From contig JACKFH010000034.1 in the NCBI GenBank assembly GCA_020632575.1, positions 1-44,636 on the forward strand: 44,636 bases of DNA. Reading direction: 5' to 3'. Positions 8,651-17,553 of the stretch are shown here, in pieces. Origin of the DNA: Candidatus Omnitrophota bacterium. GTDB taxonomy: Bacteria; Hinthialibacterota; Hinthialibacteria; OLB16. A program made the translations under genes and the position numbers. The notes beneath the pieces were generated by a model that saw nothing but the letters and a program-made list of their open reading frames with translations, did not search any database and had not been told where the DNA came from. Position 1 is the stretch's first letter. Each line of letters begins with the position of its first letter.

Positions 8651-10036
8651 TTAAGTTCTTTTCCAATCCTCGGCGATTTCTTCCAGCGTTCTCCCTTTCG
8701 TTTCCGGCATCATGGTCAACCCGAACGCGGTGGACAGAAGACAGATAACAGAGAACAGCCAAAAGGCTCCTCCGATAGAACCGCAAATCTTTTCGGAATA
8801 ATCGGTGAGCAAAGGAAAGAGCTGAGCCCCAGAATAAATGGTGATCCACAAGAAGGTCGTGGTGATTGCCACCGCCTTGGCTCGAATGCGGGTGGGAAAG
8901 ATTTCTGACATCATCAGCCAGGGCAGGGGACCGAGCGCCAAACCATGCGGAACGGTGCAAAGGATAATGACCAACAGGACGATTCCACCACTGAGTTCGT
9001 AATGAAACACCGCACCCGTAATGGCCGTGACTATCGCCATGAGGATCGAGGCAAAGATCCATAAAGGTCTTCTTCCAACTCTGTCCACCAGCCAGAGAGC
9101 TACTAATGTCATGAGTCCCATAAATCCGTATGTCACCGCAAACCGCAGGATGGCCACGGCTCTGTCTTCGAGACCCGATTTCTCGAACAGGATCGGGATG
9201 TAACCTCCCATCACGCTCCACCCCGTCCAGTTGTTAAAAAAAGCGAGGAGGATTCCGATCAGGAGAGCATACCGAAAACCCGGTCCGAACAATTCAGAGA
9301 AACCCCCACTCTCCTGCTCCAGGGAGGACTTGATTTCCTCCATTTCCTTCTCTCCATATTCCGCGCCATCCACTTTCACCAACACGCCAAGTGCCTCATC
9401 AAAGTGACCTTGTTCCGCGAGCCATCTTGGACTGCGGGGGAGATAAAAGACGAAGACCACAAAAATGACCACAAAGATCATCTCCGAGGCGAACATCCAC
9501 CGCCAGCTGATGGAATCGTCGAGGAAAGAGACCAAGAGGAATCCGACAAGCGGAGCGGTGATATGTCCCGCGACAATCGCCAGCTGGTACATCAATCCAA
9601 GACTGCCTCGTTTCCGGGGGGGCGCCACCTCGGCGATGTACATGGGAGAGGCGACCGAGCAAAGCCCCACGCCGACTCCACCCACGATTCTGAAGATGTT
9701 GAAGGTGGTGATGTCTCTGGCAATGGCCGTGACAATCGCGCTCGCCGCGAGGAGCAGGGAAGCAAAGATCATCGTCCTCTTCCGTCCGACCGCGTCGCAG
9801 GACCAGGCTCCGAGGAAGGGGCCGAACACACAACCCAGCGCCGCGCTCCCGGTGGCGAAGCCTAACTGGGACGGCGAGAGATGGAATTGATCTCTCAGAA
9901 AGGGATTTGCCGCTCCGATTAACCCCAAATCGAACCCGAAGAGAAACCCTCCGATGGCGGCAACAAAGGCAATAGCAAGCGCAAAGATCCCTCTGCGGCG
10001 CGCCCCGATCTCATTGGATACATCATTCATATTCAT
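8651..10036 (-). CDS. MFS sugar transporter (sugar porter family)
   Basis: The 461-residue, 12-helix protein carries all main sugar-porter signatures: GGFLFGFDLGLIGA in helix 1, DAVGRKRTM in the 2/3 loop, RGSLGLMYQLAIVAGH, PRSPRWLAEQG before the central loop, DRVGRRPLW in the 8/9 loop, PLPWLMMSEIFPTRIR, and PETKGRTLEEI at the end. It should import a monosaccharide, polyol or sugar acid with protons or sodium. The ATG at 10036 is favoured because a G-rich ribosome site precedes it; a GTG at 10048 is also open. The gene lies in a GntR-headed operon, so its substrate is probably the inducer or its precursor. Confidence 0.93.
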   Translation of the reverse strand: MNMNDVSNEIGARRRGIFALAIAFVAAIGGFLFGFDLGLIGAANPFLRDQFHLSPSQLGFATGSAALGCVFGPFLGAWSCDAVGRKRTMIFASLLLAASAIVTAIARDITTFNIFRIVGGVGVGLCSVASPMYIAEVAPPRKRGSLGLMYQLAIVAGHITAPLVGFLLVSFLDDSISWRWMFASEMIFVVIFVVFVFYLPRSPRWLAEQGHFDEALGVLVKVDGAEYGEKEMEEIKSSLEQESGGFSELFGPGFRYALLIGILLAFFNNWTGWSVMGGYIPILFEKSGLEDRAVAILRFAVTYGFMGLMTLVALWLVDRVGRRPLWIFASILMAIVTAITGAVFHYELSGGIVLLVIILCTVPHGLALGPLPWLMMSEIFPTRIRAKAVAITTTFLWITIYSGAQLFPLLTDYSEKICGSIGGAFWLFSVICLLSTAFGLTMMPETKGRTLEEIAEDWKRT

Positions 10037-10100
10037 AAGGACCCCCACAAACTCGCCTAGAAATTAGTTTGATCCAATCGCGCCTACTTCCGCCAGATCT

Positions 10101-10937
10101 TTAAAGGCCTGGCACATACCCCTGTCCGAAATGGGTGCCGAGCGGTTGGCGAAAACCATCGCTGAAGGGCATCCAGGAGATTGTGCCGCCATCGACCACC
10201 ACGGTTTGTCCCACGATGTACCGCGCTTCCTCCGATGCCAGGAAGATGGCAACCCGCGCGATATCCACCGGTAGTCCCACAAAACCTGCGGGGATGTTCT
10301 TGCCCGCTTCCTCGATGTCGAAGTTGGGAATCGCCTTGTCGTAGTTCGGAACGTAAACCGCTCCGGGCGCGATGGCATTGACACGAATCCCCTTGGGTGC
10401 GAGTTCGATCGCCAGTGTCCGTGTGTAGGCGACCAATCCACCCTTTGTCCCCGCATAGACCGTGTGTTCCTGCATTGCGGAGTAAGCATGGATCGAGGTG
10501 ATATTGATCACCACCCCGTTCTCGCTCTTGAGGAGTGCCGGAAGCGCGGTTTGAGTGACGAAGAAAGGGGCGCGGATATTGACATTGTAAACGGTATCGA
10601 ACTGCTCGGGAGTCACGGTGCCGAAAGGTTTGTTCATGGTGATTCCGGCGTTGCTGACGAGGATGTCGAGACCGCCCAAAAAATCGATGGCATGAGTGGC
10701 CAGCCTTTCGGCCTCTCCGCTTTGGGATAAGTCGGCCGCCAATGCTTCGGCTTTCCCGCCCGCTTTTTGGATCTCTTCGACTGCGGATTTTGCTCCCTCG
10801 GCGCTGTGAGCGTAATGCAAGGCAACATCGGCGCCTTCACGCGCGAATTCCAGGGCTACCTCACGCCCGATTCCGGTTCCGGAACCGGTAACCAAAACTT
10901 TTTTGCCATTCATCCTTCCATTATGAATTTGTTCCAT
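10101..10937 (-). CDS. Short-chain dehydrogenase/reductase, catalytically complete
   Basis: The 278-residue classical SDR has the NAD(P) motif TGSGTGIG (17-24), a structural SNAG (95-98), and the full catalytic set: Asn120 (YNVN), Ser148 (ITSIH), Tyr161 and Lys165 (YAGTK). It likely oxidises a sugar, polyol or sugar acid hydroxyl. The ATG at 10937 follows a GAGG site; the open frame extends to 10952, but that would overlap the upstream stop without a better site. The C-terminus is about 20 residues longer than the usual VDGG end (SWMPFSDGFRQPLGTHFGQG). It lies 11 bases after the metallohydrolase gene. It contrasts with the SDR domain of the fusion at 19576-20874, which lacks the Tyr. Confidence 0.92.
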   Translation of the reverse strand: MEQIHNGRMNGKKVLVTGSGTGIGREVALEFAREGADVALHYAHSAEGAKSAVEEIQKAGGKAEALAADLSQSGEAERLATHAIDFLGGLDILVSNAGITMNKPFGTVTPEQFDTVYNVNIRAPFFVTQTALPALLKSENGVVINITSIHAYSAMQEHTVYAGTKGGLVAYTRTLAIELAPKGIRVNAIAPGAVYVPNYDKAIPNFDIEEAGKNIPAGFVGLPVDIARVAIFLASEEARYIVGQTVVVDGGTISWMPFSDGFRQPLGTHFGQGYVPGL

Positions 10938-10948
10938 CGTAAGGATCC

Positions 10949-11755
10949 TCAATCGTTTTCTGGATATTGATAGGGCTTACCGTGTTCAAGGACACGGTAC
11001 CGATCGGCTAATCCCAGAATATTGAGATTGGTCCGAAGCATCTGCGGGTGTTGTGCGTTGTCGGGAAAGAGATCGTAGTGGCTGGGTATGATGACTTTTG
11101 CGTCGATTTGCTGGCCCAGGCGTGCGGCCTCGGCGGGTCCCATATTCCGAAAGGCGCCATTGATGACCGCGACCATCACATCCGGATGGTGTTCCGCCAC
11201 ACTCACCGCTATCAAATCGTGGTAATCCGTGTCTCCAGTGAAATACACTGTTGGCCCGTTTTCCACCGACACCAGATAACCCACATGCGTGAGGTCATCC
11301 CCGCTGAATGGGATGGCGAAAGTCGCCCGGATGGTCAGATCCCCCACGACCACCTCCTTGTTGGGCCAGGTCATTGTGATTTCCTCTTTCAGAACTCCCA
11401 ATGATTCGAGTTTCTCAACTGTCTCGGCGGGAGCGAGGTAAGGACCATGTCCACCCGCTCCTCGGTAGGGGCCGAGGGTATCCGGATCGAGATGATCTTG
11501 ATGACTGTGCGTGAGCACGTAAAAGTCGATGCCGAGCAGATCCTCGGGAGACATAGGCGGAGGAATTTGTCGGTCCATATCGAGTCCCACTTGCTCACCT
11601 ATCGCCTTGCAGGAATTTGAGAGGTAGGGGTCCAGAGCGAGCACTTTTCCTTCGGGGCTTTTCATCAGGTAACTGGACTGTCCCAACCACCATAAGACGA
11701 ATGATCCCCGAGGCACGGGATGCTCTTTGATGTCCCTCATGGTTAAGTTGGTCAT
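10949..11755 (-). CDS. UlaG-like metallo-beta-lactamase-fold hydrolase
   Basis: The 268-residue protein has the MBL-fold metal motif LTHSHQDHLD (His83, His85, Asp87, His88), plus VLALDPYLSNS near the start, VYFTGDTDYHD and a final IIPSHYDLFPDN. This arrangement matches UlaG-type proteins, whose founding member opens L-ascorbate-6-phosphate lactone in the cytoplasm. Here it may hydrolyse a sugar-derived lactone formed by the neighbouring SDR, but many relatives have unknown substrates. A textbook AAGGAGGT lies 6 bases before the ATG. It follows the GntR gene by 48 bases within one operon. Confidence 0.85.
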   Translation of the reverse strand: MTNLTMRDIKEHPVPRGSFVLWWLGQSSYLMKSPEGKVLALDPYLSNSCKAIGEQVGLDMDRQIPPPMSPEDLLGIDFYVLTHSHQDHLDPDTLGPYRGAGGHGPYLAPAETVEKLESLGVLKEEITMTWPNKEVVVGDLTIRATFAIPFSGDDLTHVGYLVSVENGPTVYFTGDTDYHDLIAVSVAEHHPDVMVAVINGAFRNMGPAEAARLGQQIDAKVIIPSHYDLFPDNAQHPQMLRTNLNILGLADRYRVLEHGKPYQYPEND

Positions 11756-11803
11756 TCATTTACCTCCTTAAAAGCCCGAATCCATAGCAATTTTTTCGTA
11801 CGC

Positions 11804-12478
11804 TCACTTGCGTTTCTTGTGGTATTCCAGATGACGCCGGAGCTCATCCACTGCCGCTTCGAGTTTCCCATTCTTCAGGCTATCGATCATCCGCTGGTGC
11901 CCTTCGACACCCATCTTCCAATCGCCAGTGGCCACGCTCCTTCGGAAACGGTCGAAGAAAATCTGCAAGAGATCATTGAAAGCAACCAGGGGTTCGAGGC
12001 CACTGGACTCCAAAAGCGCATGGTGGAAGGCGATGTCGGCCTCGATCCTCTTCTCGAGACTTCGCGCCCGATGGAGTTTGTCGTTTATTTCGTGGAGACG
12101 ATCGTAAATCGAGGCGTTTTCAGCCATTCTCTTCATGACATAGGGAAGAACTCCGGTCTCGATTACGATCCGTGTTTCCAGCAGTTGGTTCCTCGAGTAG
12201 TCGTTCAGGGCCAGATGGAATCCGAGGTATTCGGTGACACGTCCCATGTCCACCTTACCCACAGTCAGCCCGCGGCGAGGTGCGGCTTCCAAAATTCCGA
12301 GGAACCCCAGCGCTTTGGTTGCCTCACGGACACTGAGTCGGCTGACTCCGAACCGGTCGGCCAGGGCCTGTTCGGTGGGGAGTCGGTCCCCGGCCTTAAG
12401 CCCCTCCGCCACGATATACTCGCGAATCTTGGCCGCCACCAAATCGCTCAGGTTTTGTCGCTCGACCGCATCCAACAA
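11804..12478 (-). CDS. GntR/FCD-family transcriptional regulator
   Basis: The 224-residue regulator has a winged helix-turn-helix at about residues 8-77 (GDRLPTEQALADRFGVSRLS, then a wing ending RRGLTV). A C-terminal FCD ligand domain has candidate metal ligands Asp148, His152, His194 and His216. FCD members bind sugar acids or other carboxylates and usually repress neighbouring catabolic genes. It starts with TTG preceded by GGAGA. It heads the minus-strand operon and is divergent from the plus-strand operon; a palindrome in the shared spacer (12566-12578) overlaps the plus-strand -10 box and is the natural operator candidate. Its ligand is unknown. Confidence 0.93.
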   Translation of the reverse strand: MLDAVERQNLSDLVAAKIREYIVAEGLKAGDRLPTEQALADRFGVSRLSVREATKALGFLGILEAAPRRGLTVGKVDMGRVTEYLGFHLALNDYSRNQLLETRIVIETGVLPYVMKRMAENASIYDRLHEINDKLHRARSLEKRIEADIAFHHALLESSGLEPLVAFNDLLQIFFDRFRRSVATGDWKMGVEGHQRMIDSLKNGKLEAAVDELRRHLEYHKKRK

Positions 12479-12541
12479 GACAGATCTCCGTGTTCGCCCA
12501 AATGGCTCAATTCAAACCTGAAAGATCATAGCCTTCGATGG

Positions 12542-12570
12542 TTGACAGTTCAAGGGTAAAATCATATTAT
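12542..12570 (+). promoter_or_regulatory. Sigma-70 promoter of the plus-strand catabolic operon
   Basis: TTGACA (12542-12547) is a perfect -35 box. It is followed by an exact 17-base spacer (12548-12564) and TATTAT (12565-12570), one mismatch from the -10 consensus. It points at the 2-hydroxyacid dehydrogenase gene, about 50 bases upstream of its ATG. It is the best promoter match noticed in the window. Confidence 0.75.
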
Positions 12571-12578
12571 CTGATAAT
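12566..12578. promoter_or_regulatory. Palindromic operator candidate for the GntR regulator
   Basis: ATTATC-T-GATAAT is a perfect 6-bp inverted repeat around a single base, of the size bound by GntR-family dimers. It overlaps the -10 hexamer at 12565-12570, so a bound repressor would block the plus-strand promoter. The regulator gene starts 88 bases away on the other strand, so autoregulation is also possible. Confidence 0.55.
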
Positions 12579-12618
12579 TATATCCACACCTCTCCATCCG
12601 TTGGAGGTCCCAAGAAAA

Positions 12619-13584
12619 ATGACCAAGGTTGCAATTACCGATTACACCTTCGATTCGCTCGATGTCGAAAAAGAAATCCTCGAACCACTCGGTTGCGAAA
12701 TCGCGAGCGGACAATGCAAGACTCCCGAGCAGCTCATTGAGTTGACTGCCGACGCGGACTGTATTATCGCCCAATTCGCGCCAGTCAACTCGGATGTCGT
12801 GGAGGCAATGAATAGGGCAAAGGTGATCGTCCGCTATGGGATAGGTGTTGACAATGTTGCCTTGGACAAAGCGAGAGAGAAGAACATTCCGGTTTGCAAT
12901 GTCCCGGATTATTGTGTCGATGAGGTCGCTGACCATACTCTTGCTTTCATCCTTGCCTCCACTCGGCAAGTTTTTTCGAACAGCCAGTTCGTTCGATCCG
13001 GAAAATGGGGGCTGGCCGTGCCGCTAGCCTCGATGAAAACGCTTCGCGACATGACTGTCGGCGTGATTGGTTTCGGTCGGATTGGCAGGGAGGTCTGTCA
13101 GCGGTTGCTACCCTTTAAAGCTAAGATTCTGGTCTACGATCCTGGGGTGTCTGATGAAGACGTTAAAGAGTCCGGTTTTCATCCTCGCAATCTTTCGGAA
13201 CTCCTCACCCAAAGCGACCTGGTCACGCTGCATTGCCCCTCCAACGCCCAAACACAGCGGATCATGAATCGCAAAACGATCAATCAGATGAAAGCGGGGT
13301 CCATTTTGATCAACCTTGGAAGAGGCGATCTTGTCGAGACTGAAGCGCTGATCGAGGCCCTTGAAAGCGGTCACCTTGGAGGGGTGGCATTGGATGTCTT
13401 CGATCCCGAACCGGTTCCGGCGGACAGCCCATTGCTTCGGATGGATAATGTGATTGTGGCCTCTCACATTGCCTCCGCCAGTGTTCGCGCGGTCCGCACA
13501 CTTCGTGAAACCGCCGCGAATATCGTTGTCCGGGCGATTCGCGGTGAACCTCTTCCGAACATTGTCAATGGTGTGAAGGCATGA
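12619..13584 (+). CDS. D-2-hydroxyacid dehydrogenase (PGDH/CtBP-like)
   Basis: The 321-residue protein reduces 2-oxoacids or oxidises D-2-hydroxyacids with NAD(H). It shows VRYGIGVDNV, the Rossmann motif GVIGFGRIGREV (148-159), and the catalytic triad Arg235 (NLGRGDLV), Glu264 (DPEPVP) and His283 (ASHIASAS). The frame is open from 12538, but the ATG at 12619 has a GGAGG site 11 bases upstream and begins with a typical TKVAITDYT strand, so it is used here. It is the first gene of the plus-strand operon under the 12542 promoter and overlaps the next gene by 4 bases (ATGA). The substrate is probably a sugar-derived acid, by context only. Confidence 0.9.
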   Translation: MTKVAITDYTFDSLDVEKEILEPLGCEIASGQCKTPEQLIELTADADCIIAQFAPVNSDVVEAMNRAKVIVRYGIGVDNVALDKAREKNIPVCNVPDYCVDEVADHTLAFILASTRQVFSNSQFVRSGKWGLAVPLASMKTLRDMTVGVIGFGRIGREVCQRLLPFKAKILVYDPGVSDEDVKESGFHPRNLSELLTQSDLVTLHCPSNAQTQRIMNRKTINQMKAGSILINLGRGDLVETEALIEALESGHLGGVALDVFDPEPVPADSPLLRMDNVIVASHIASASVRAVRTLRETAANIVVRAIRGEPLPNIVNGVKA

Positions 13585-16553
13585 CCCATCGAGCCAACGC
13601 GACATTAGCTGTCATTGTCTCATGTTTTGTGGCGACCCTCATCGCCGGATCGGCATTAGCCGGTGCGTCCGATTCTGATCCCTCCGCGGAGCTCGGTCTG
13701 GTCTCTCCGAAAGTCATTTCTTTGGATGGAGACGATTGGCTCCTTACCATCGATCCAGAAAATGTGGGGAAGGAACAGAAATGGTGGTTGGTCCCTCAAG
13801 AAACCGCGGTCCAATGCAAGGTTCCCTGGATCATTCAAGATCCCTTTCCGGAATACCACGGTGTTGCATGGTACTGGAAGCGGTTCGATGCTCCGGAGAA
13901 CCCACATCTTGGAGGGAGAACTCTTCTCCATTTTGAGGCGGTCGATTACAAGGCCGATGTTTGGGTCAACGATGTTTCAGTGGGATCGCATGAAGGCGGC
14001 GAAGCCCCCTTCGAATTAGATATCACAAATGCCTTGAGTGACGACAGGAAAAATATTCTCGCGGTTCGTGTCTTGAACCCCACTGACACTCCCATTGATG
14101 GGATCGTCCTGAGCGAGACTCCGCATCGCAACAAAGTGAATGCTTACACTGCCGGCAGTTCCTATAACCATGGCGGTATTGCCGCTCCGGTCAGGCTGCT
14201 TGTGGTTCCCGCCGTTTACCTGACCGATTTGCATGTGATACCCAACGCGCAAACCGGCGAGATTCGAGTCGAGACCCAGATTCAAAATGCCTCCGACAAC
14301 GAAGTTTCAGCCCGCCTAGACCTAACAGCGGCCCCCGCCTCTGAGGGGGTAACCCTGACTTCCGGAGAAAAGGAACTGGAGCTCTCTCCGGGTGACAATC
14401 ATTTCGAATCCACCTTGCAGATCGAAAATCCCCACTTGTGGGAATTGAATGACCCCTATCTCCATCGTCTGACCGCGCGCCTCCAACTCGCGGGGACTGG
14501 ATCGTTTGACGAAAGATCTGTCCGTTTTGGATTTCGGGATTTCGTTTTCAGCAAAGGTTATTTCCGTCTCAACGGTCGCCGCCTATTTCTGAGTTGCTCT
14601 CATACCGGTAACCACTGCCCAGTCGGTCTCCAACTGCCTACGGATCCCGATTTCCTCCGCCGAGATTTGCTGAATGTCAAAACGATGGGTTTCAACGCAA
14701 TCCGATTTATCGCCGGTGTTGCCACTCCCCAACAACTCGACCTTTGTGATGAAATCGGGTTGATGGTCTATGAGGAATCCTATGCCGGCTGGCTGCTGGG
14801 CGACTCGCCGAAGATGGCTGAGCGGTTCGATGACTCGGTCGGTTCGATGATTCGTCGGGATCGAAACCATCCCAGCGTGGTGATGTGGGGGCTTTTGAAC
14901 GAGACGTCAGATGGACCTGTTTTCAAGCACGCCGTATCTTCCTTGCCGTTTGTCCGCGGCCTCGATCGGACACGCATGGTGATGCTCAACAGCGGCCGCT
15001 TCGATGGCCAAACCGAAACAATTGGGGGCCTGAGCAACCCGGGTTCGGAGGTCTGGGAGAATGTCCTCAGTGATCTGCATCCTTACCGGCGTGTCCCACA
15101 CACCGCTCCGATCATTGAAGAGTTTCGTACGATGGGGAGCGAGGAGCGTCACGCCTTCATTTCCGAATACGGGATCGGTAGCGCCGTGGATCTGGTCCAG
15201 GTCACGCGCCATTACGAGCAACTCGGTAAGGAGAATGTCGAAGATGCTCGCTTCTACCGCGACAAATTGGACCGGTTCCTGGAAGACTGGAAGGCTTGGG
15301 GGATGGCCGAGGTGTTTGGTCGGCCGGAAGATTTCTTCGCCGAGAGTCTCCGGAAGATGGCCGGGCAGCGTCTGCTTGGTTTGAACGCCATCCGTTCCAA
15401 TCCCCATGCTGTCGGCTATAGCCTGACTGGAACGGTTGATCAGGGGATGTCGGGCGAGGGTTTGTTCACCACCTTCCGTGAGCTGAAACCGGGAACAGTG
15501 GACGCAATATTTGAAGGACTGGCGCCGGTCCGATGGTGCCTCTTTGCCGAGCCGGTCAACCTATACCAGGGTGGCGAAGTCCGGATTGAGGCAGTTCTCG
15601 CCAACGAGGATGCGATTCAGCCCGGGAATTATCCGGTTTCGTTCGAGATCTTCGATCACGACAACAATCTCGTTTGGGAGCGGCATCTCGACTTTACGAT
15701 TCCGGAGCGCGATTCAGGGAATGAACCACCTCTTGCTCTTCCCGCGCTCAAGGAATCGGTTCATATCGATGGCCTTCCTGGTGAATACCGCTTTGTGGCC
15801 TCCTTCGACCATGGAGCCGCGGCTGCGGGAGGGCAAACCATCTTCCATGTCTATTCCCCTCTTCCGCTTCCCCTCGTGGAGAATGAAGTGATGCTGTGGG
15901 GAGAAGATCCTCCCCTTTCCGATTGGTTGAATGACCACGGTGTAAAGACTCGCGCATTCACTCCCAGCGAGCAAACGAGCCGGGAAGTGATTTTGACGAC
16001 CTATCCTCCCGCCACCCCGATAACAAAAGAAACCTTTCAAGAACTCTTAAGGCACATCGCGCGAGGATCGACCGCCATCTTTCTGGTTCCCGATATCTTC
16101 AAAAAAAACTCTGACCCGGTCGGATGGTTGCCGCTCGCCCAAAAAGGTTCCCTCGCGACTCTCAGAGGTTGGCTGTATCACAAAGACGAATGGGCCAAGC
16201 GCCATCCCATCTTCGAGGGCTTGCCGACCGGTATGATGGACTACTCGGTGTATCGAGAGGTGATCCCCGATGTAGCCTGGTCCGGTCAGGAGGTTCCCGA
16301 TGAGGTCGTGGCTGGCGCCAATGACGCTTCACTGGCTTATTCCTCCGGGTTGATGCTCTCGGTTTACAAACTCGGGGAGGGACGATTTATCCTGAACACA
16401 CTGAGAATCCGAGAGAACATCGGAACGGATCCGGTGGCCGACAGACTGCTCGCGAATCTACTGCGTTATTCCGCCGGTGAGATGGATCAACCATTGGCGG
16501 ATCCTCCTCAAGATTTTGAGGCCACGCTGAAGACCCTTGGTTTCGGAGAATGA
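13581..16553 (+). CDS. Exported glycoside hydrolase family 2 enzyme
   Basis: This 990-residue protein begins with a signal peptide (ATLAVIVSCFVATLIAGSALA, about residues 7-27). A GH2 sugar-binding domain follows (WYWKRFDAPE, HFEAVDYKADVWVN), then an Ig-like domain to about 325 and a TIM barrel. The acid/base is Glu441 (WGLLNETSD) and the nucleophile is Glu529 (FISEYGIGS). Both catalytic residues are present. The family includes beta-galactosidase, beta-glucuronidase and beta-mannosidase; which applies is not clear. The last 250 residues form extra domains, including a region (about 770-970) that resembles a class-I glutamine-amidotransferase-like or Rossmann-like add-on. It would release sugar outside the cytoplasm for the operon. 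It is translationally coupled to the dehydrogenase gene. Confidence 0.88.
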   Translation: MTHRANATLAVIVSCFVATLIAGSALAGASDSDPSAELGLVSPKVISLDGDDWLLTIDPENVGKEQKWWLVPQETAVQCKVPWIIQDPFPEYHGVAWYWKRFDAPENPHLGGRTLLHFEAVDYKADVWVNDVSVGSHEGGEAPFELDITNALSDDRKNILAVRVLNPTDTPIDGIVLSETPHRNKVNAYTAGSSYNHGGIAAPVRLLVVPAVYLTDLHVIPNAQTGEIRVETQIQNASDNEVSARLDLTAAPASEGVTLTSGEKELELSPGDNHFESTLQIENPHLWELNDPYLHRLTARLQLAGTGSFDERSVRFGFRDFVFSKGYFRLNGRRLFLSCSHTGNHCPVGLQLPTDPDFLRRDLLNVKTMGFNAIRFIAGVATPQQLDLCDEIGLMVYEESYAGWLLGDSPKMAERFDDSVGSMIRRDRNHPSVVMWGLLNETSDGPVFKHAVSSLPFVRGLDRTRMVMLNSGRFDGQTETIGGLSNPGSEVWENVLSDLHPYRRVPHTAPIIEEFRTMGSEERHAFISEYGIGSAVDLVQVTRHYEQLGKENVEDARFYRDKLDRFLEDWKAWGMAEVFGRPEDFFAESLRKMAGQRLLGLNAIRSNPHAVGYSLTGTVDQGMSGEGLFTTFRELKPGTVDAIFEGLAPVRWCLFAEPVNLYQGGEVRIEAVLANEDAIQPGNYPVSFEIFDHDNNLVWERHLDFTIPERDSGNEPPLALPALKESVHIDGLPGEYRFVASFDHGAAAAGGQTIFHVYSPLPLPLVENEVMLWGEDPPLSDWLNDHGVKTRAFTPSEQTSREVILTTYPPATPITKETFQELLRHIARGSTAIFLVPDIFKKNSDPVGWLPLAQKGSLATLRGWLYHKDEWAKRHPIFEGLPTGMMDYSVYREVIPDVAWSGQEVPDEVVAGANDASLAYSSGLMLSVYKLGEGRFILNTLRIRENIGTDPVADRLLANLLRYSAGEMDQPLADPPQDFEATLKTLGFGE

Positions 16554-16597
16554 GTCCATGCTTATGAAAGACCGTCTGTCGAAGGATGTTTTAAACT

Positions 16598-17536
16598 ATG
16601 AATGAAAGCAAACTGTTTCGAGGCGTTTGCGCCTCCACCGTCACTCCATTCGGACCCGATGGAGGACTTCGTTTGGAACTTCTCAAACCCCATATCGACT
16701 GGATCATCAATGACGGGGCCGACGCCATATCGCCTCTAGGAAGTTCCGGCGAGTTTGCAGCTCTCGAGGTCGCAGATCGAAAGCGAGTCTTGGAGGCGGC
16801 GCTCGAAGCCAACGACGGTCGAGTCCCGGTGGTGGCTGGAACTCACCATTACTCGACAAGGCTGACAATTGAACTATCGAAACACGCCGAAAAAGCGGGT
16901 GCGGATGCTCTGTTGATTGTCCCCCCCTACTACATGGCCCCTACTCCGAGTCAGGTCATGGTTCACTACCAACGGATCGCCGAATCGGTTTCCATTCCTA
17001 TTGTTCTTTACCACAACGTCCCTTTGACTGCGGTCGATCTCAAAACGCCCCACCTTGTGAAATTGTTTGAGGAGGGAGTCATCGCCGGCGTAAAAATGTC
17101 GAATCCCGAACCGGAACGGATCTGCGAACTCCTTCAAGCGACCGACAACAAACTCTTTGTCTACGCTGGAATCGATACAGTGGCTTTTGAGGGGCTGAGT
17201 CATGGGGCTCATGGCTGGATCTCCGGAATCCCGAGCATGGTTCCCGGCGCGGCCCGTCGACTCTATGACGCGATCGCTATAAAGAGCAACCTGGAGGAAG
17301 CGAGAAAGATTTGGCGAGATCTGGCGCCACTCATGCGGTTGCAGTTTTCCGCGTATCACTCCGGCTCCGAAGGGGCGAATTGGTTCAGTGTGATGAAAGC
17401 CGCTCTCAATTTGATTGGCCCTCCTGTGGGAGACCCCGAGCCGCCGGTTCTTCCACTCGAAGAAGGGACCCGTAAAGAACTTGAGGCGATTCTGAAAAAG
17501 TTGGGTTACGAAGTTCACCAAGCGGGGGCGATTTGA
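16598..17536 (+). CDS. DapA-family lyase (DHDPS / KDG aldolase-like)
   Basis: The 312-residue TIM-barrel protein belongs to the class-I aldolase group that includes dihydrodipicolinate synthase, N-acetylneuraminate lyase and 2-keto-3-deoxy-sugar-acid aldolases. The Schiff-base lysine is Lys166 (IAGVKMSN). The GTTGE motif of DHDPS appears as GSSGEF (48-53), and the usual YN-x-P reads LYHNVP (137-142), with His between the Tyr and Asn. With these changes and its place in a sugar operon, a sugar-acid lyase is likelier than lysine synthesis. An ATG at 16598 follows the GH2 gene by 44 bases. The gene ends 17 bases before the E1 alpha start. Confidence 0.88.
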   Translation: MNESKLFRGVCASTVTPFGPDGGLRLELLKPHIDWIINDGADAISPLGSSGEFAALEVADRKRVLEAALEANDGRVPVVAGTHHYSTRLTIELSKHAEKAGADALLIVPPYYMAPTPSQVMVHYQRIAESVSIPIVLYHNVPLTAVDLKTPHLVKLFEEGVIAGVKMSNPEPERICELLQATDNKLFVYAGIDTVAFEGLSHGAHGWISGIPSMVPGAARRLYDAIAIKSNLEEARKIWRDLAPLMRLQFSAYHSGSEGANWFSVMKAALNLIGPPVGDPEPPVLPLEEGTRKELEAILKKLGYEVHQAGAI

Positions 17537-17553
17537 TCTTGGGAGATCCAGGG

